A DNA stretch of 44,923 nt from Dorea sp. CAG:317 (lineage in GTDB: Bacteria; Bacillota; Clostridia; Lachnospirales; Lachnospiraceae): the NCBI GenBank assembly GCA_000433535.1, contig FR892679.1:48228-93150 (forward strand), given 5' to 3'. The notes under the pieces are model-generated. The model saw only the letters and a program-made list of their open reading frames with translations, was not told the DNA's origin and did not search any database. Of the stretch, positions 41,402-44,923 are shown one piece after another. Position 1 is the first letter of the stretch. Every line of letters begins with the position of its first letter. Both the position numbers and the translations under genes were made by a program.

Positions 41402-41412
41402 TCTTTCACGCT

Positions 41413-41892
41413 TTATTTATGATACGGTTCACCATGGATAATCCTGTAACTGCGATAAATCTGTTCCAGAAGAATCACCCTCATCAACTGATGCGGAAAT
41501 GTCATTTTTGAAAAACTGAGTGCATAATCAGATCTTGCAAGCACTTGTTCACCAAGTCCGATGGAACCGCCGATGATAAACGTAATATGACTGATCCCCT
41601 GAACGCCGAGCGTATCAATCTTATCTGCAAGTTCCTCGGAAGTTACCTGCTTCCCCTGAATTTCCAATGTAATAACATAGGCGTCATCCTTCACATATTT
41701 TAAGATTCGCTCTCCTTCTTTGGAGCGGATCATCTGCTCCACATTCTCACTTGCATTATCCGGTGTTTTTTCATCTGCGACTTCCATAATCTCTAATTTA
41801 CAGTATTTGGATAATCTCTTACTGTACTCGGCAATCGCGTCTTTTAAATATTTTTCTTTGATCTTTCCGACTGTAATGATTGTAATTTTCAT
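41413..41892 (-). CDS. rlmH: 23S rRNA pseudouridine(1915)-N3-methyltransferase RlmH
   Basis: A 159-residue SPOUT methyltransferase that methylates pseudouridine 1915 in helix 69 of 23S rRNA. The full length, the ITFIIGGSIGLG knot motif and the C-terminal LLEQIYRSYRIIHGEPYHK signature are all present. AGGAG lies close before the ATG. It follows the AlkD-like gene by 14 bases and marks the core side of the decayed sensor-transporter locus. Confidence 0.96.
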   Translation of the reverse strand: MKITIITVGKIKEKYLKDAIAEYSKRLSKYCKLEIMEVADEKTPDNASENVEQMIRSKEGERILKYVKDDAYVITLEIQGKQVTSEELADKIDTLGVQGISHITFIIGGSIGLGEQVLARSDYALSFSKMTFPHQLMRVILLEQIYRSYRIIHGEPYHK

Positions 41893-41906
41893 TGATTTCT
41901 CCTGTA

Positions 41907-42608
41907 TTAACGCTTCCAGCTTTTTAATTCTTCCTTTTCTTCTCTGCTCACACGGTAAGATTCCCGTATTTTCTGGATCGTTTTATTATGCGTAAATTCA
42001 TCCATTGTGTTTTCCTTTAAAAGTCTTCTTGTCTTTTCGGGATATTTCACGTAGCAGACTGACAATGTCCACGCCACTGCCATTTTCACATAATATCCTT
42101 CATGTCTTGTATGTTCGCATATAGAAAGCACCCGGTCAATATAAGAATCATTGATAAAATGATCCAGAAGGGACACAATTCCGAAGCGAAGCTCGTACTC
42201 TCTCTGGCTGTGCAAATACGTTTCAAGATAGGCGAAGCTTTCTTCCTGATACTTTTCCATGAATTTATAGGTGTTGCTGCAGCAGTCACAGACTGCCCAG
42301 TTATGAATCTTCGGTACAAATCGATCAAGGTAGAAAAACCGCTCTTTTAATTCCATCTTTGCATATGCGATCACCAGACCTTCCAGCATGATTTCTTCGT
42401 GATAAGAGCCTTTGTCCGCACTTATTTTCTCATACGCCTCATTAAGATATGCTCGGAAATCTCCCTTTGCAATTTCTTTTGCCAGCGCGCGCAGCTTGGG
42501 CATCCGCACGCCAAGCACATGTTTCGTTCCCGGCAGCAGGTTTTCATTGAATTTTTTATAATCCTCTTCTGATAATTGTTCCAGACGTATTCTTACATTT
42601 TCTATCAT
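41907..42608 (-). CDS. DNA alkylation repair protein (AlkD-like)
   Basis: A 233-residue all-helical HEAT-like repeat protein of the AlkD/AlkC family, with the typical LGVRMPKLRALAKEI near residue 35, HNWAVCDCCSNTYKF and a helical-repeat C-terminal half with MAVAWTLSVCYVKYPE. AlkD enzymes excise bulky or cationic alkylated bases without base flipping. The ATG follows the helD stop directly (TAAATG), so the two genes are probably translated together. Confidence 0.88.
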   Translation of the reverse strand: MIENVRIRLEQLSEEDYKKFNENLLPGTKHVLGVRMPKLRALAKEIAKGDFRAYLNEAYEKISADKGSYHEEIMLEGLVIAYAKMELKERFFYLDRFVPKIHNWAVCDCCSNTYKFMEKYQEESFAYLETYLHSQREYELRFGIVSLLDHFINDSYIDRVLSICEHTRHEGYYVKMAVAWTLSVCYVKYPEKTRRLLKENTMDEFTHNKTIQKIRESYRVSREEKEELKSWKR

Positions 42609-44624
42609 TTAACTTTCCTCATAAACATATAATTCGTGCAATGCACGCGTAGCGCTGATATATTTTGCCTGCTTATAGAGAGGATTTGTCTCTCTTCCCA
42701 GTACAGCAAAGACCTGATCGAATTCCAACCCTTTTGCAAGATAAAAGGTTGTGACAGTCATTCCTTTCTTGAATACGGATGTGTCGCGCTCCGTATAAGA
42801 TACCGGAAGCTGGCGATTCTTGAGCAGACGGTAAATATCATAGGCATCCGATTCATTCATTGTGATTACTGCTGCGGTTTCATATTGAGCATTTGAAGAT
42901 TTCACCTGTTTTTCTATATTTTCCAGCATTTCCTCCATCGAAAGACCATGAAACTCTTCTACTTCTTTGCCGTGCCGCTGAAACAGCTCCAGACCCTCAC
43001 CGCCTCGTATTCTCTCCGCATATTCTGCAATTTCCAACGTATTGCGGTAACTTTTGTTCATAACGATTTTTCTTATTTTTCTGCCAAAAATCTTCGGGAG
43101 GAACTTTGTCACGTCCTGGCATTCTCTGTCCATCGTCTGTGCGCGGTCCCCGAGAATGGTCATTCGACAATGAAATAGCATGGACAGAATGCTATATTGC
43201 AGATAAGAATAATCCTGCATTTCATCAATGACCAGATGCTTGATATTCTTATGCTTCCTGCTTCCTTTCAAGCGGTATTTCAAATATAACATCGGAAATA
43301 CATCTTCATATTCTAATTTTCTTCGCTCATACTCCGCATTCGAAAGTTCTGGATATCCGCAGTCTTTTAACAGCCATCCGTAGATTTCATAAAGATCCGT
43401 TGTCACATACATTTTCTGGAAAGTCTCACGAAGTGCTTCCATATCTTCCTCAGAAATATTCTTCCCGCGCAGCGTCTCATATTCGTCGATCAAGTATTCC
43501 ATTACCGCATCCATTCTCGCAAGCAGCGGAACTGTCTGGAATTTAAAATAAAAAAGATGAATGATCTCTTCTTCGGTCTTATGAAACCCTTTAAATGTAA
43601 AGCTTCGGATATTCACAAGATCTTCCTCCAGCATTGCCAGAAATCCTTCCATCTGTCCGATGAAGCTTGCTGACTGCTTCTCCTTAAAGCGGATTTCCCA
43701 TTCACTGTCTTGGAATTTCATCTTCTTCTCTAAATAGTCATAACGATCTTCACAGTCATTTGCAACTTCTTTTAATTCCTTGTAAGCAAAGAGATCAAAA
43801 CTCATTTCCTGTATATGTTCCTCTCCCAATTCTGGAAGAATATGAGAAATGTAATCGGAAAATGCATTGTTCGGTGACAGGATCAAGATATTTGCCGCTT
43901 TCAAATTCTCACGATCATGGTACAAAAGATAAGCAATCCGATGAAGCGCCACAGAAGTTTTTCCGCTTCCTGCCGCACCTTGAATCGCTAAAATTCGATC
44001 TTCTGTATTTCGTATGATTGCATTTTGTTCTTTCTGAATCGTGCGTACAATATTTTTAAGCTGTACGTCCCCTCCACTTCCAAGCTCCTGTTTCAGAATT
44101 TCATCGTCAATCTTCGTATCACTTTCGAAGCCGTAGATCATATGTCCGTTTTTTATCTTGTACTGCCACTTGGATGTGATCTCGCCCTCCATTCTTCCAC
44201 CCGGAGCGTCATAGGCTGCCGGACCTCTGTCATAATCGTAGAACAACCCGGACACCGGCGCTCTCCAATCGTAGATCAGCGGGCGCATTCCTGCGCGAGG
44301 AGCAAAATTCCCAATTCCGATATAAAAGGTCTCTGATTCCTCTTCTCCGTCATAACGAAAATCTACTCTTCCGAAAAACGGAGACTCCAACATCTTTGTA
44401 AGCCTCTTTCTCTTTGAAAGCTTTTCTTCATTTGCATGAACCTGATGGAGTAGCGCCTGCTGATTGTCATAATTTTCATAGCCATACTCATCCATTTCCG
44501 TATAATTTTCCCAGTAATATTCATGCATATTTTTGATTTCCTGCTGTCCGGCAGATAATTCTTCATCCAACTCTTTGATTTTCTGTTGTAAACAATCTGT
44601 TATCTCTTTTAAAAACTGCTCCAT
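42609..44624 (-). CDS. helD: RNA polymerase recycling motor HelD (UvrD-like)
   Basis: A 671-residue superfamily 1 ATPase of the HelD type, which frees stalled RNA polymerase from DNA. The N-terminal coiled-coil arm (about 1-80) is followed by the RPLIYDWRAPVSGLFYDY motif typical of HelD, Walker A GAAGSGKT (216-223), Walker B VIDEMQDYSYLQ and the late motif VTTFYLAKGLEFDQV. It is of the shorter clostridial size. GAGAGA lies just before the ATG. It lies between the ZIP transporter gene and the AlkD-like gene. Confidence 0.9.
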   Translation of the reverse strand: MEQFLKEITDCLQQKIKELDEELSAGQQEIKNMHEYYWENYTEMDEYGYENYDNQQALLHQVHANEEKLSKRKRLTKMLESPFFGRVDFRYDGEEESETFYIGIGNFAPRAGMRPLIYDWRAPVSGLFYDYDRGPAAYDAPGGRMEGEITSKWQYKIKNGHMIYGFESDTKIDDEILKQELGSGGDVQLKNIVRTIQKEQNAIIRNTEDRILAIQGAAGSGKTSVALHRIAYLLYHDRENLKAANILILSPNNAFSDYISHILPELGEEHIQEMSFDLFAYKELKEVANDCEDRYDYLEKKMKFQDSEWEIRFKEKQSASFIGQMEGFLAMLEEDLVNIRSFTFKGFHKTEEEIIHLFYFKFQTVPLLARMDAVMEYLIDEYETLRGKNISEEDMEALRETFQKMYVTTDLYEIYGWLLKDCGYPELSNAEYERRKLEYEDVFPMLYLKYRLKGSRKHKNIKHLVIDEMQDYSYLQYSILSMLFHCRMTILGDRAQTMDRECQDVTKFLPKIFGRKIRKIVMNKSYRNTLEIAEYAERIRGGEGLELFQRHGKEVEEFHGLSMEEMLENIEKQVKSSNAQYETAAVITMNESDAYDIYRLLKNRQLPVSYTERDTSVFKKGMTVTTFYLAKGLEFDQVFAVLGRETNPLYKQAKYISATRALHELYVYEES

Positions 44625-44640
44625 AGTCTCTCTTTCTTAT

Positions 44641-44923
44641 TTACCCTAATGCCACATCTAAAATCATCATCAATACAAATCCTGCCGCAAAGCCGACCGT
44701 TCCTATGTTACTGTGCTCACCTTCCGCAGATTCGGGAATCAGTTCTTCTACTACCACGTAGATCATTGCCCCCGCCGAAAATGCTAAAAGATATGGAAGT
44801 ACCGGTGTCAGATAGGTCGCAAATAACAGCGTAAGTCCTCCGGCGATCGGCTCTACGATTCCTGAGAGCACGCCGGCTCCGAATGCCCTGCCTCTTCCCT
44901 TTTCAGAGCGGATCGGAAGAGAT
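44641..44923 (-). CDS. ZIP family metal transporter, C-terminal part
   Basis: The last 93 codons of a ZIP (ZupT/GufA-like) transporter that imports zinc or related divalent metals; the rest lies beyond the right edge. The helix motif SGIVEPIAGGL and the FSAGAMIYVVVEELIPES motif carry metal-binding Glu residues of the family, followed by a last membrane helix ending in ILDVALG. The frame is open to the window end. It ends 16 bases before helD. Confidence 0.88.
   Translation of the reverse strand, partial: SLPIRSEKGRGRAFGAGVLSGIVEPIAGGLTLLFATYLTPVLPYLLAFSAGAMIYVVVEELIPESAEGEHSNIGTVGFAAGFVLMMILDVALG

Overview
The window looks like a chromosomal segment of a Gram-positive anaerobe of the class Clostridia, most likely family Lachnospiraceae. 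This is judged from gene content and protein style: a rod/Min cluster in clostridial order, the spore-associated genes yqfC, yqfD and an SpoVB-like flippase, an endonuclease-type MutL, and the small families DUF4250, DUF896 and DUF378. No species is claimed. Nearly all genes lie on the minus strand; only a DUF378 protein, a small putative toxin and a short HTH regulator lie on the plus strand. No tRNA, rRNA, CRISPR array or insertion sequence was recognised.

Layout by region. (1) 1-2.5 kb: start of a YggS-family PLP protein, an HlyD-like membrane protein and a TIGR01212-type radical SAM protein. (2) 2.6-12.6 kb: cell wall, shape and division genes. In transcription order these are radC, mreB-like, mreC, mreD, a large PBP2, minD, minE, rodA, a methylglyoxal synthase-like gene and a D-alanyl-D-alanine carboxypeptidase. 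minC is absent, MinE is short, the MreB-like protein has lost ATPase residues, and the methylglyoxal synthase homologue has lost catalytic residues. (3) 12.7-25.7 kb: two FAD proteins, an aluminium-resistance/methionine gamma-lyase family protein, miaA-mutL-mutS behind a good promoter, a CmpB-like membrane protein, miaB-DUF4250, and 5-formyl-THF cyclo-ligase with DUF896. (4) 25.8-33.4 kb: a BofC-like protein, an SpoVB-like flippase, ybeY-phoH-yqfD-yqfC, a MATE pump with a consensus promoter, and an orphan NuoE-like [2Fe-2S] protein.

(5) 33.5-41.4 kb is the accessory and decaying part. It holds a DUF3592 gene with a 3' frameshift, a compact module resembling a type I toxin-antitoxin locus, a lipoprotein divergent from an HTH regulator, a membrane-lipase gene split by a frameshift in an A6 tract, a TraX-like protein, and a bacitracin-type (BceRS/BceAB-like) sensor-transporter locus in which kinase, ATPase and permease are damaged by a nonsense codon and internal deletions. 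(6) 41.4 kb to the end: rlmH, an AlkD-like repair protein, HelD and the end of a ZIP metal transporter. The core genes around the accessory block are intact, so the damage is local.

The best candidate for an undescribed system is the toxin-antitoxin-like module at about 34.19-34.54 kb. It combines a 33-residue membrane peptide, its own promoter, a Shine-Dalgarno sequence inside a small hairpin, an opposing promoter with a perfect TTGACA box inside the toxin gene, and a 15-bp terminator stem. All functional statements are read from sequence and family knowledge; no database search was run.
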